A stretch of DNA of 14,026 bases from Elusimicrobiota bacterium (GTDB lineage: Bacteria > Elusimicrobiota > Elusimicrobia > Elusimicrobiales > UBA9959): the NCBI GenBank assembly GCA_022703115.1, contig JAKLEK010000016.1, positions 1 through 14,026 of the forward strand, read 5' to 3'. Under the pieces are notes generated by a model. That model was given only the letters and a program-made list of their open reading frames with translations, did not search any database and was not told the origin of the DNA. This document shows, piece by piece, positions 13,808 to 14,026 of this stretch. Position 1 is the first letter of the stretch. Every line of letters begins with the position of its first letter. Position numbers and translations under genes: made by a program.

Positions 13808-14026
13808 ATGAAATTCGAGTTCGCTCACAACAACTTCAACGTCAGGGACCTTGAGAAAAGCCTCAAGTTCTACAAAGAGGCCCTCGGCCTTACCGAGACC
13901 AGGCGGATAAACGCCGGCGACGGTTCCTTCACTCTGGTCTTCCTGGGGGACGGGGTCACGCCGCATAAGCTGGAGCTGACATGGCTGCGGGGGCGGGCCG
14001 AAAAATACGATCTGGGCGACAACGAG
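13808..14026 (+). CDS. Glyoxalase I-like (VOC superfamily) protein, 3' partial
   Basis: The first 73 residues of a VOC-fold metalloenzyme; the window ends before the second half. HNNFNVRDLEKSLKFYKEAL is the classic first beta-alpha unit, with H7 as likely metal ligand, and LELTWL supplies E56, the second ligand of the first half. The following YDLGDNE matches the run-up to the GDxxGHIA region of glyoxalase I. Family members convert the hemithioacetal of methylglyoxal and a thiol to lactoyl-thiol, but VOC proteins also include isomerases and dioxygenases, so the substrate stays open. GGAGG (13792-13796) lies 11 nt upstream of the ATG at 13808. The gene follows the PAS gene by 22 bp. Confidence 0.88.
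   Translation, partial: MKFEFAHNNFNVRDLEKSLKFYKEALGLTETRRINAGDGSFTLVFLGDGVTPHKLELTWLRGRAEKYDLGDNE

Noticed and set aside
1..14026. Mobile element, CRISPR array, tRNA or prophage genes
   Set aside because: No transposase, integrase, terminal repeats, spaced direct repeats or tRNA-like cloverleaf noticed; composition is uniform across the window.

Overview
The window is a GC-rich bacterial chromosome segment with dense genes on both strands. No mobile element, CRISPR array, rRNA or tRNA was found. The organism is Gram-negative (diderm): the first gene ends in an outer-membrane beta-barrel with an Omp85-like motif and a terminal Phe. Heavy use of the Ile codon ATA despite the high GC, a bacterial GlnRS, a GYF-domain membrane protein and cytosolic hybrid kinases would fit a high-GC metagenomic lineage such as Elusimicrobiota. 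That placement is an impression from style, not a result.

Layout. (1) 1-2756 +: 3' part of a large envelope protein joining a gluzincin-type protease domain, a TolB/PD40 propeller and an outer-membrane barrel. (2) 2850-4535 +: glnS, with a TATAAT box so close to the ATG that the mRNA is probably leaderless; an OmpR-type response regulator (4542-5279) follows 6 bp later. (3) A good sigma70 promoter at 5319-5347 and a G9 tract lead into a cytosolic REC-PAS-HisKA-HATPase-REC hybrid kinase (5383-7353). The kinase is coupled by ATGA overlap to a second OmpR-type regulator (7350-8036). (4) 7974-8642 -: a small exported or anchored transglutaminase-like cysteine protease, convergent with and overlapping the second regulator. 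(5) About 200 bp of divergent regulatory DNA, then a GYF / coiled-coil / Pro-Ala-rich / single-TM protein (8850-11054 +). (6) A TatD-family hydrolase (11132-11860 +), convergent with an unrecognised 235-aa protein (11853-12560 -). (7) From 12659 +: radC, a stand-alone PAS protein, and the start of a glyoxalase/VOC protein cut by the window end.

The clearest functional unit is the signalling cluster 4542-8036: one soluble kinase with two receivers plus two DNA-binding response regulators. The envelope proteins (protease-propeller-barrel, transglutaminase-like protein, GYF membrane protein) are the least conventional. No non-coding stretch exceeds 300 bases; the longest, 8643-8849, holds an inverted repeat, a C/G hairpin and promoter-like boxes. 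I do not see a clearly novel multi-gene system. The best candidates for new biology are the two unusual domain architectures, the soluble phosphorelay, and leaderless or near-leaderless starts.
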